Shown here: piece by piece, positions 16,029-22,953 of the stretch
How the letters are laid out: each line of letters starts with the position of its first letter
How positions within the stretch are numbered: position 1 is the stretch's first letter
NCBI GenBank assembly: GCA_002508545.1
Contig: DAVH01000014.1
Location: 31,719 to 59,122 of the forward strand
Direction of reading: 5' to 3'
DNA length: 27,404 nucleotides
Source of the DNA: Methanomassiliicoccus sp. UBA6
GTDB lineage: Archaea; Thermoplasmatota; Thermoplasmata; Methanomassiliicoccales; Methanomassiliicoccaceae
The notes under the pieces: model-generated
What the model saw: the letters and a program-made list of their open reading frames with translations, nothing else
Database searches by the model: none
What the model was told of the DNA's origin: nothing
Program-made: the position numbers and the translations under genes

Positions 16029-18026
16029 ATGGACTTGATCGTGTTGCTGCTGTTGCTGGCCATCGTCATCGTGGCCTCGGCCATCTTCGTGTCCGGACTT
16101 GCGCTCATCAGGGACTCCGAGGTCGGCATCGTCACCCGATTGATGCTAGGAAAGACCATGCCCCAGGGGCAGGTCATCGCCCGGAACGGCGAGGTCGGGG
16201 TGCAGGCCGACACCCTGATGCCCGGCCTGTACTGGCGGATGCCGTTGGTATGGAAGATCGAGAAGACCTAGGTCACCCAGATACAGCCGAACGAGGTCGG
16301 GATCGTGGAGTCCGTCGACGGCCAGAGCCTCCCCAAGGGGCGGCTGCTGGGCGACGAGGTGGAGTGCAACCACTACCAGGACGCGAAGATGTTCCTCGAC
16401 AACGGCGGGATGAAGGGTCCGCAGGTGGCCATCCTCCGCCCGGGGACCTACAGGATCAACACCAAGGCGTTCAAGGTCCTCAAGGCGAAGACGGTGGAGG
16501 TCCCGCCGGAGAAGATCGGGGTGCTCATAGCCAATGACGGCCTGCCGCTTCCCTCCGGGTACATCGTCGCGCCGCGCCCCCTGACCGTCCCGGACAAGGA
16601 CCACCCCTACGCCAAGGATTGCCAGCACTTCCAGGATGGGCAGGCGTTCCTGAACAGCGGCGGGTACCGCGGACCGCAGCTGGACACCCTCCAGCCTGGA
16701 CGCTATTACATCAACCCCCTGCTGTTCAAGGTCGACCTGTACCACGTCGCCGAGGTCCCGCCAGGATATGTGGCGATCCTCCGCTCCAACGTGGGCCAGA
16801 TGCTGGAGGTCAAGGAAGGGTCGCCCATACCCAACGTGGGGGCGGTGGGGCCGGCGCAGATCGAGGACCCCGAGAAGCAGATCGTGGTCATCTCGCAGCC
16901 AGTGCACGAGGAGGCGGAGTCCCTTCTCATACTGGACAAGAACATGAGGGGCATATGGAAGGAGCCTATGGCTCCCGGTAAGTACAACCTCAACCCCCTG
17001 GCGTTCACCGCCTACCTAGTGCCGACGAGCGCGGTCACCATCGACTGGGCATCGGAGCTCGACCGCCGCGCGCAGCACATCGCCCCCGATACGGTGAAGA
17101 GCATCGTGAAGCCGGAGCTGCGGGAGGTGCCCGATGAGGATGCCACCGAGTTCTTCAAGTTCAATCAGCTGCGGGTCACCTCCATGGACGGCTTCCAGCT
17201 GGAGGTGGACGTGAGGATGATCATCCGCATCCGGCCGCCGAACGCCGCGTTCGTCATCGCCCGGTTCGGCAGCGTCAAGAACCTGATCGAGCAGATCGTG
17301 CATCCGCTCATCGACTCCAGCTTCCGCAACAAGGCCGGGGAGGAGAAGGCGATCAACTTCATCATGAGCAGGACCGAGCTCCAAAGGTCCGCGCTCGAAA
17401 AGGCGCAGAAGCAGTTCGAGGCGTACCACGTGGAAGCACAGAACCTGCTCATCGCGTACATCAAGGTGGACCAGGCCCTCCTGGACACCCAGACCAAGCG
17501 GGAGATCGCGCTCCAGCAGCAGGCCCAGTACGAGCAGGAGGCCAAGGCCCAGGAGAAGCGCATCGAGGTGCAGGCCAAGGTGGCCAACGCGGACAAGCAG
17601 CCGGAGGTGGTGGCAGCCATGCTCTCCATCGAGATCGAGAGGAACAAGGCCGAGGCCAAAAGGAAGGAGGCCGAGGGAGAAAGGGACATGAACAAGATCA
17701 CCGCGGACGGCGAGAAGTACCGCGTCCAAGCTCTCGCGGAGGCCAAGGCCTACGAGCTCAAGACCGTCGCCGAGGGCATGTCCTACGAGCAGCGCGAAGT
17801 GGGCAAGGGCGTCGCCGACGCCTACCGGGCCCAGGCCGAGGTGATCGGGCCGGAAGCCACCGCGATCATCAAGCTGATGAACGAGGTCGGGGTGAACAGC
17901 GTGAAGATCACCCCGGACATCCTCATCGGGGCGGCCAACGGGGACAACGGCGCGACCGCCCTGCTCTCGACCTGGCTGGCCCAGGCCGTGGCCAAGGGCA
18001 TGGACAAGGGGCGGCAGGAGCAGTGA
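16029..18026 (+). CDS. SPFH/Band-7 (flotillin-like) membrane protein with an in-frame TAG codon
   Basis: Flotillin-like proteins form membrane-anchored oligomeric scaffolds. Read through one TAG at 16269-16271 (codon 81), the frame encodes 665 residues. Residues about 2-27 are a single hydrophobic helix anchoring the N-terminus. Residues about 82-330 contain beta-rich repeats. An SPFH core follows (SMDGFQLEVDVRMIIRIRPP and FGSVKNLIEQIVHPLIDSSF), then a long charged Ala/Glu/Lys/Gln-rich coiled coil and a C-terminal tail (IGPEATAIIKLMNEVGVNSV). Sequence on both sides of the TAG is in the same frame and matches family spacing (VWKIEKT, then VTQIQPNEVGIVESVDG). Three explanations fit: pyrrolysine or other UAG decoding, a real nonsense mutation, or a base error. 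The only nearby restart, a GTG at 16305, has no ribosome site and would lose the membrane anchor. The start at 16029 is supported by GGGGGGAT upstream. It ends in TGA. Confidence 0.82.
16269..16271 (+). other. In-frame TAG within the SPFH gene
   Basis: ACC TAG GTC interrupts the SPFH frame at codon 81. There is no shift of frame, and 584 further codons follow. A single base change from CAG, GAG or TGG would create it. It is a candidate pyrrolysine codon or a nonsense mutation. Confidence 0.85.
16272..17018 (+). repeat. Three tandem beta-rich modules in the SPFH protein
   Basis: Modules at about 16272-16493, 16494-16748 and 16749-17018 (74, 85 and 90 residues) share a pattern. Each opens with VPP or QPN followed by an I/V-G-I/V strand, then LP-G, then FL-NGG--GPQ---L-PG-Y-IN---FKV. 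The first two are clearest (FLDNGGMKGPQ and FLNSGGYRGPQ; RPGTYRIN and QPGRYYIN). The third has diverged (APGKYNLNPLAF). A weaker half-copy (EVGIV, MPGLYW) precedes the TAG. Confidence 0.7.
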
Positions 18027-18079
18027 GGCGCGCTCGCCTCTTGAAACCACTTCCATCCTGCCGGCCCGAGGGCCGGCGG
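18025..18079 (+). terminator. Inverted repeats after the SPFH gene
   Basis: Two hairpins follow each other. GAGGCG-CGCT-CGCCTC at 18025-18040 overlaps the stop codon. A near-perfect 10-pair stem follows at 18058-18079 with the core GCCGGCCC-GA-GGGCCGGC. The second is followed by CATTTTAT, so it may end the SPFH transcript. That T-run is also the TATA box of the next gene. Confidence 0.4.
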
Positions 18080-18083
18080 CAGG

Positions 18084-18095
18084 CATTTTATAAAT
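18084..18095 (+). promoter_or_regulatory. TATA box for the alpha/beta hydrolase gene
   Basis: CATTTTATAAAT is a strong archaeal TATA match about 40 bases upstream of the ATG at 18130. It predicts a leader of roughly 15 bases. Confidence 0.65.
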
Positions 18096-18129
18096 CCACC
18101 AGGGGCATTACTCAAGAGCTCTGATCGCT

Positions 18130-18792
18130 ATGAGGATCGAACGGACCGAGATCAAGGCCCCGGGCGCGGACGTGCCCGGCATCGCGATCGTTCCGAGCTC
18201 TCCTCGTGGAGGCGCGGTGATAGCCCACGGCTACGGCGGCTGCAAGGAGGAGCAGCTCGGCCTGGCCTGGAGGGTCGCGGAGTGCGGGCTGGCGGCCTGC
18301 GCCATCGACCTGCGGGGCCACGGGGAGCACCGCATGGCCATGGACAGCGATTTCTTGGCCGACGTGGAGGCGGCCATACGCCATTGCCGCAGGTACGGGA
18401 AGGTGGTGGCCATCGGCCACTCCCTCGGCGGCCGCCTGGCGCTGATGAGCAGCGCCGATTTCGCCATCGGCATCTCGCCTCCCATCGATCCCGACTACTG
18501 CGCCCGGACGCAGGAGCTCCTGCACAAGGTGAGGAGCTATCGGGTCAAGGAGGAGAGGAGCGGGGCGGTGTTCGATTACCTCAAGGGCCTTCCGGCCCTC
18601 AAGGACGATCGGAGCAGACGGACACTGGTCATCTACGGCTCCAGGGACGTCCCGGAGATCGTGGACGCCTGCGACGGCCTGAAGGCCGGGGGAGCGAACG
18701 TGCTGCGCATCGAGGAGGCCCGGCACGGCGATACTTACCAACTGGAGAGCACCTTCGCGGCCATATCCGCGCAACTGGCAAAGTGGTTCTGA
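18130..18792 (+). CDS. Alpha/beta hydrolase
   Basis: A 220-residue soluble hydrolase with the standard fold: the oxyanion loop AHGYGG (about 32-37), the nucleophile elbow GHSLGG with Ser 98, a probable acid Asp 173 in YGSRDVPE, and a probable catalytic His 199 in EARHGDTY. The sequence between the elbow and the acid (about 110-165) forms a short cap. Esterase, thioesterase or lipase activity is possible; no substrate can be named. There is no signal peptide or membrane helix. The ATG at 18130 lies just behind a strong TATA box and has only a weak upstream GAG. It lies 103 bases after the SPFH gene with its own promoter, so a functional link is not implied. It ends in TGA. Confidence 0.85.
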   Translation: MRIERTEIKAPGADVPGIAIVPSSPRGGAVIAHGYGGCKEEQLGLAWRVAECGLAACAIDLRGHGEHRMAMDSDFLADVEAAIRHCRRYGKVVAIGHSLGGRLALMSSADFAIGISPPIDPDYCARTQELLHKVRSYRVKEERSGAVFDYLKGLPALKDDRSRRTLVIYGSRDVPEIVDACDGLKAGGANVLRIEEARHGDTYQLESTFAAISAQLAKWF

Positions 18793-18822
18793 TCCCGCCC
18801 TCGCTTGACGTTGGGCCGCATC

Positions 18823-18832
18823 GTCTTTATCA
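18823..18832 (+). promoter_or_regulatory. TATA box for the cupin gene, leaderless spacing
   Basis: GTCTTTATCA is centred about 25 bases before the ATG at 18853. This supports a leaderless message and argues against the upstream in-frame TTG codons as starts. Confidence 0.5.
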
Positions 18833-18852
18833 CGCTAGGCGCATCAGGGAGC

Positions 18853-19179
18853 ATGTTCGTTGCTCGTTCGGGAACGAAGCGTCACGATGCCCTTCCCGGC
18901 ATCGTCCGGCGGCAGGCCGCCGTCGGGGAGAGCATCCAAATAGTGGAGTACACTCTCAGCGAGGGAGCGGTCGTGCCCTGGCATTGTCACCCCAATGAGC
19001 AGGTCGGGATGGTCGTCAGCGGCAGGATGATCATGAGGATCGGCAGCGAGTCCCGGACGGTCGGACCCGGGGACGGATATGTCATCCCGCCGGGGACCGA
19101 GCACAGCGCGGAGGCCCTCGAGGACTCCCTGGTCATCGACGTGTTCTCCCCTCCCCGGGACGACTACCGGGACCGGTGA
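18853..19179 (+). CDS. Small single-domain cupin protein
   Basis: A 108-residue metal-binding cupin. Motif 1 reads WHCHPNEQVGMVVSG with metal ligands His 44, His 46 and Glu 49 (Gln 50 adjacent). Motif 2 reads PGDGYVIPPGTEHSAEA with His 84 as the fourth ligand. The HxHPxEQ form is common in small cupins of unknown role, some linked to sugar or aromatic metabolism or acting as regulatory sensors. The open frame extends to a TTG at 18805, but that region lies upstream of and over the TATA box, so I start at the ATG at 18853. It follows the hydrolase by 60 bases and ends in TGA. Function cannot be assigned. Confidence 0.82.
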   Translation: MFVARSGTKRHDALPGIVRRQAAVGESIQIVEYTLSEGAVVPWHCHPNEQVGMVVSGRMIMRIGSESRTVGPGDGYVIPPGTEHSAEALEDSLVIDVFSPPRDDYRDR

Positions 19180-19195
19180 GCCCCCGGACCCGACG

Positions 19196-19247
19196 CCAGG
19201 GCATCCTGGTCCACGCTCTCTCCCAGGAAAGCCTGGTCGATGGACCA
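19196..19247 (+). other. Overlapping inverted repeats upstream of gltX
   Basis: Two short hairpins share the same stem: CCAGG-GCAT-CCTGG at 19196-19209 and CCAGG-AAAG-CCTGG at 19223-19236. The second sits inside a larger stem pairing TGGTCCA (19207-19213) with TGGACCA (19241-19247). The first hairpin and the larger stem overlap at 19207-19209, so they exclude each other. Whether this is transcribed with gltX is unknown. Confidence 0.4.
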
Positions 19248-19271
19248 TCATACGAAAGGTAGAATAACGGG

Positions 19272-20972
19272 ATGATTAATGGCCGAATGATGTCCGCCGA
19301 GCTGAAAGAGGCCATCAGGAAGTACGCGCTGCAGAACGCCGCCCTCTTCGGGGGCAAGGCCAACCCCAAGGCCGTTATGGGCAAGGTCCTGGCCGAGCGG
19401 CCCGATCTGCGGTCGAGGGCCAAGGAGGTGTCGGCGGCCGCGGAGGAGGTGTGCCGCGAGATCGCCTCCCTGCCGTTCGAGGACATCTGCAGGATGGCCG
19501 AGAGCATCGACCCCAACCTGCTCAAGAAGACCAAGTGCGAGCGGAAGCATGTTCTCCCGGACCTCCCCGGGGCGGTCGAAGGCAAGGTGGTCATGCGCAT
19601 GGCTCCCGGTCCTTCCGGCCCGCTGCACATCGGCCACACCCGGGTCTCCATCCTCAACGACGAGTACGTGAAGCGGTACAAGGGAAAGTACATCAACCGC
19701 CTCGAGGACACCAACCCTGAGAAGATCGACCCCGAAGCGTACAAGATGATACCTGAGGACCTCAAGTGGCTCGGGGTCCACGTGGACGAGACGGTCATCC
19801 AGTCCGACCGGTTCGAGATCTACTATGACATCGCCCGCCAGCTCATCGACCTGGGCAAAGCGTACGTGTGCACCTGCCCCGCGGAGCCGTGGAGGCAGAT
19901 GAAGGAAGCGGGAAAGGAGTGCCCGCACCACTCCCAGACGAGGGAGGAGGCGCATGAGCTGTTCGACCGCATGCTCTCCCACGGCTTCGGCGAGGAGGAG
20001 GCGGTGCTAGTGGTCAAGACCGACCTGAAGCACCCCAACCCCGCGGTCCGCGACTTCGTCGGGCTGAGGATCGTGGATTCCGTCCCGCATCCCCGCACCG
20101 GGGACCGCTACACCGTCTACCCGATGATGAACCTCTCGGTGGCGGTGGACGACCACCTGCTCGGCCTCACCCACGTCATCCGGGGGAAGGACCACCTCAA
20201 CAACACCCTCCGCCAGGAGTACATCTTCAACTACTTCGGGTGGAAGAAGCCATGGTACCACCACTACGGGCTGGTGCACATACCGGAAGCGATCCTCAAG
20301 ACCTCCACCATCCACAAGGGGATCCGGAGCGGGGAGTACTCCGGCTGGGACGACGTGCGCCTGGGTACCGTAAGGGCGATGGCCAAGCGGGGCATCCAGG
20401 CGGACGCGATACGCAACTACTGGCTGGACGTCGGGATGAAGGACGTGGACATCGAGTTCTCCTGGGACAACCTGTACGCGTTCAACAAGCAGATCATCGA
20501 CCCGGTGGCCGACCGCTACTTCTTCGTGTGGGACCCCGAATGCCTGGAGATCGTTGGCGTGGACCGTCTCGAGTCGAGGTCCCCCCTGCATCCCGACCAC
20601 CCGGAGCGGGGGACCAGGGACCACAGCCTGACGGCGCCCATCCGGGTGCTCATGACCCGCGAGGACCTGGAGGGCTTCCGGGAGCGGGGCACCGTCCGCC
20701 TCAAGGACCTGTGCAACCTCCGGTGGGAGGGCGGCAAGGGAGTGTACACCGGCAGTGATCACAATGTCCTGCGCGAGGGCGTGAAGATCTCGCACTGGGC
20801 TCCCGCGGACGGGGTGGAGGCGGAGGTCTTCATGCCCGACGGCTCGGTCCGGAAGGGCGTCGCCGAGAGCATCCCCGCCAGCGAGACCGGGAAGGTCGTC
20901 CAGTTCGAGCGGTTCGGGTTCGTCCGCATCGACTCGACGTCCCCCCGCGTCCGGGCCTACTTCACTCAATGA
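19272..20972 (+). CDS. gltX: Glutamyl-tRNA synthetase, archaeal type
   Basis: Charges tRNA-Glu, and probably tRNA-Gln in archaea that use the amidotransferase route. The 566-residue protein has the archaeal/eukaryotic-type layout: an N-terminal helical region (about 1-100), the class I signature APGPSGPLHIGHTR with HIGH at 119-122, the tRNA acceptor region, the KMSKS-equivalent LKTSTIHKG at 342-350, and a C-terminal beta-barrel anticodon domain (about 395-566). The ATG at 19272 has AAAGGT about 11 bases upstream. The ATGs at 19287 and 19290 are alternatives, with an A/T-rich AGAATAAC at leaderless distance; the conserved part begins just after them, so the true start may be 15-18 bases later. 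It ends in TGA. Confidence 0.94.
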   Translation: MINGRMMSAELKEAIRKYALQNAALFGGKANPKAVMGKVLAERPDLRSRAKEVSAAAEEVCREIASLPFEDICRMAESIDPNLLKKTKCERKHVLPDLPGAVEGKVVMRMAPGPSGPLHIGHTRVSILNDEYVKRYKGKYINRLEDTNPEKIDPEAYKMIPEDLKWLGVHVDETVIQSDRFEIYYDIARQLIDLGKAYVCTCPAEPWRQMKEAGKECPHHSQTREEAHELFDRMLSHGFGEEEAVLVVKTDLKHPNPAVRDFVGLRIVDSVPHPRTGDRYTVYPMMNLSVAVDDHLLGLTHVIRGKDHLNNTLRQEYIFNYFGWKKPWYHHYGLVHIPEAILKTSTIHKGIRSGEYSGWDDVRLGTVRAMAKRGIQADAIRNYWLDVGMKDVDIEFSWDNLYAFNKQIIDPVADRYFFVWDPECLEIVGVDRLESRSPLHPDHPERGTRDHSLTAPIRVLMTREDLEGFRERGTVRLKDLCNLRWEGGKGVYTGSDHNVLREGVKISHWAPADGVEAEVFMPDGSVRKGVAESIPASETGKVVQFERFGFVRIDSTSPRVRAYFTQ

Positions 20973-21014
20973 GCGGCGTGCAAAGGTTGAACTACCGGCC
21001 GTGAGAAAGGTCAT

Positions 21015-21032
21015 CTGCCGGGATACCGGCAG
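21015..21032 (+). other. Perfect hairpin next to the PAS gene start
   Basis: CTGCCGG-GATA-CCGGCAG is a seven-pair stem with a four-base loop. Its right arm ends inside AGGT, the only ribosome-site-like sequence before the ATG at 21042. It could mask that site or end the gltX transcript. Confidence 0.45.
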
Positions 21033-21041
21033 GTCGATGGC

Positions 21042-21755
21042 ATGAGGGAGAGCACGCAGCAGCTTCCAACCGAGCCCAGCAGGGGAGCGATCGTCGAGGG
21101 TTTGTCCAGGGCAAGGTCCATCTCGTTCGCCCTGGTGAACATGGATGGACGTCTGGTCGCGCACAATGACGAGTTCGCCAAGGCGGTGCTGGCGGTCAAG
21201 ACCGACGACCTCTCCCAGGCCGGGACTCCTCTGGGGGATAAGCTGGCCGACGCATCCACGACCGCTGCCTGGCAGGGCATCAGCGTCCGTTCCTCCTGGG
21301 AGGACGAGGGAGGGTGGAGCGACTACGAGGTCCTGCCGACGGGGGACGAGGGGGCGCTCATCCTGGGCCACCGGTCGGCGGCCCGCTCCTGCCTGGTCGC
21401 GGACCAGGAACGCCAGATGCTGCGCCGCACCTTCTTCGACGACAATCCTCTCCCCATGCTGCTGGTCGAGCCGAGGTCGAAGGTGATCATCGACGTCAAC
21501 AACGCCGCCTGCGATATGCTACGGCAGCGGCGGGACATCCTGACATCCATGGTCCTGGACCAGACCGGGATCGCCATCAAGAAGGAGCTGTCGGCGGTCC
21601 GCCGGGGGGCCGGCCGGAGGGCCGGGGTTCAGTACCGTCCCCGGCTCCCGGGGGCCAAGGCGCGGCGGCTGAGGCTGATGATGAACCTGGTGGAGATGGG
21701 AGGGCTGGAGCAGGTCCACATCACCGTGCTGGACATCGGGGACGCGATCGAATAG
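21042..21755 (+). CDS. PAS-domain sensor protein without output domain
   Basis: A 237-residue soluble protein. Residues about 26-110 (SISFALVNMDGRLVAHNDEF onward) and 130-235 (DDNPLPMLLVEPRSKVIIDV, then NNAACDML) each look like a PAS domain, the second being more typical. No histidine kinase, GGDEF, HTH or methyl-accepting domain is present, so it would act by binding a partner. PAS-only proteins are common in methanogens and related archaea. The ATG at 21042 has AGGT nine bases upstream and a perfect hairpin over it. It lies 69 bases after gltX and may be co-transcribed. It ends in TAG, one base before the stop of the convergent LysE gene. Ligand and partner are unknown. Confidence 0.7.
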   Translation: MRESTQQLPTEPSRGAIVEGLSRARSISFALVNMDGRLVAHNDEFAKAVLAVKTDDLSQAGTPLGDKLADASTTAAWQGISVRSSWEDEGGWSDYEVLPTGDEGALILGHRSAARSCLVADQERQMLRRTFFDDNPLPMLLVEPRSKVIIDVNNAACDMLRQRRDILTSMVLDQTGIAIKKELSAVRRGAGRRAGVQYRPRLPGAKARRLRLMMNLVEMGGLEQVHITVLDIGDAIE

Positions 21756-21756
21756 C

Positions 21757-22392
21757 TCAGACCATGCCGATGGAGTCAAGGGTGGACCACAGGAGGTTCA
21801 GGCCGACGTAGGCCAGGAAGATGCCGCAGACCAACTGGATGATGCGGAAGGTGCGCTCGGTGATGAACCGCCTCCCCACGCTGACGACGTAGGCGAAGAA
21901 GGGGCACCACAGGAACCCCGCGATGGTGAAGCCCAGCATGAACGCCAGGTAGTGCTCGGCCGTGGGATGGGGGGCGATGGAGGCGATGGTCGTGGCCCCG
22001 ATGCCGAGCCAGAACGCCAGCTGGAACGGGTTGCTGGTCGAGAGCACCACGCCGGTCATGAAATCCCCGCGCTCCACCCCCTCCACGCCCTCGGGCATCC
22101 CGCCCCGCTTGGCATCCACCAATGCCCGCACCGCCAGGTAGAGCATGAACAGACAGCCGATCAGCCCGAGCCCCAGCCTCACCGGGACGCTCTCGAACAG
22201 GACCGCCAGGCCGACCAGGGCGATCACCGCCCACACCAGGTCCCCTATGAGGGAGCCGAGCTGCACCCACAGCGCCGGACGGTATCCCCGGCCGATCCCC
22301 CGCCGTAGCGCCTCGGCCGTGACCGCGCCGGGGATGGCGCAGAACATGATCTCAAGGGCGAAGGCCGTTGCGAATATCAGCTCCAGTTCCAC
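21757..22392 (-). CDS. LysE/RhtB-family amino-acid exporter
   Basis: An integral membrane exporter of amino acids or related small molecules. The 211-residue protein has about six hydrophobic helices. It carries the family's N-terminal signature: IPGAVTAEALRRGIGRGYRP (about 20-39), then LGSLIGDL with the conserved Gly-Asp at 50-51. A second conserved stretch, STSNPFQLAFWLGIG (about 118-132), matches the NPK/NP motif of the family. Translation starts at a GTG (22392) with no ribosome site; a strong TATA box lies 27 bases upstream, so the message is probably leaderless. It ends in TGA one base from the PAS stop, so the two genes converge with no spacer. The substrate cannot be predicted. Confidence 0.88.
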   Translation of the reverse strand: MELELIFATAFALEIMFCAIPGAVTAEALRRGIGRGYRPALWVQLGSLIGDLVWAVIALVGLAVLFESVPVRLGLGLIGCLFMLYLAVRALVDAKRGGMPEGVEGVERGDFMTGVVLSTSNPFQLAFWLGIGATTIASIAPHPTAEHYLAFMLGFTIAGFLWCPFFAYVVSVGRRFITERTFRIIQLVCGIFLAYVGLNLLWSTLDSIGMV

Positions 22393-22414
22393 GAGCTCGA
22401 GAGCGCCGCGAAGG

Positions 22415-22424
22415 ATATAAAATT
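22415..22424 (-). promoter_or_regulatory. TATA box for the LysE-family gene, leaderless spacing
   Basis: The minus strand reads AATTTTATAT, centred about 27 bases before the GTG start at 22392. It lies just beyond the stop of the hemerythrin gene and may also supply a T-run for its termination. Confidence 0.65.
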
Positions 22425-22440
22425 AGCCAGGGCGGCCAGT

Positions 22441-22893
22441 TCACCGCCTCATGGCGAGGAGCAGCTTCTCCTCTTCCTTCACGAACTTCTCGTCCAGCTC
22501 CTCCTTCTTGGCGTCGTCGAACGACTGCTCTATCAGCTCGAGCACGTTCCCTTCCTCGATCTGGATGTGCAGGGAGAGCAGGTTGTTGGCGACCACGAGC
22601 CTCGGTATCCACACTTCCTCGGTTATCTCCACGTCGGTGAGGTCCTTCAGCGCGTTCTTGATGATGCGGTGCTCCTCCACGGCCTGGAGCGCTATCGGGC
22701 GGACCTGGATGTCGGCCATCAGCTCCTGGTAGATGGTGTTCTCCTCCCCTCTCTCGTGAGCTTCCACTCTGGATATGAGCTCGATGTACGACCTCGAGTA
22801 CTTCTCGGAATCCTCTATCGGACCCCGGAGCAGGTCGTTTATCATGCTCTGTATCACCCGGTGCTCCTCCTTCAGACGGTCCACGATGTTCAT
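22441..22893 (-). CDS. Hemerythrin-like (HHE) protein
   Basis: A 150-residue all-helical protein with the di-iron ligand pattern of HHE hemerythrins: His 11 (EEHR), His 46 and Glu 50 (AHERGEE), His 75 (EEHR), His 109 and Glu 113 or 114 (LHIQIEE). Such proteins bind oxygen, sense oxygen or nitric oxide, or hold iron. The Glu/Lys-rich C-terminal helix (about 127-150) follows the four-helix core. The ATG at 22893 has GAGGT about 7 bases upstream and a TATA box (CACTTATACG) beyond. It lies 60 bases downstream of feoB on the same strand, suggesting a role in iron handling or in protecting ferrous iron from oxygen. It ends in TGA. Confidence 0.88.
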   Translation of the reverse strand: MNIVDRLKEEHRVIQSMINDLLRGPIEDSEKYSRSYIELISRVEAHERGEENTIYQELMADIQVRPIALQAVEEHRIIKNALKDLTDVEITEEVWIPRLVVANNLLSLHIQIEEGNVLELIEQSFDDAKKEELDEKFVKEEEKLLLAMRR

Positions 22894-22930
22894 CCTGATA
22901 CCTCGTTCCCAAGCAATCTGGGAGCCGCAC

Positions 22931-22938
22931 CGTATAAG
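22931..22938 (-). promoter_or_regulatory. TATA box for the hemerythrin gene
   Basis: The minus strand reads CTTATACG about 40 bases upstream of the ATG. It predicts a leader of roughly 15 bases including the GAGGT ribosome site. Confidence 0.55.
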
Positions 22939-22953
22939 TGACTTGCGGAGCGG

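Noticed and set aside
16305..18026. Separate SPFH gene starting at the GTG at 16305
   Set aside because: No ribosome site or promoter lies before it. It would cut a repeat module and lose the membrane anchor that is present in the same frame upstream of the TAG.
17016..18086. Minus-strand frame of 356 codons opposite the SPFH gene
   Set aside because: Leu/Val/His-rich low-complexity translation of the reverse of a coiled-coil region; not a real gene.
20007..21371. Minus-strand frame of 454 codons opposite gltX and the PAS gene
   Set aside because: It is the antisense shadow of gltX; no recognisable domain, promoter or ribosome site.
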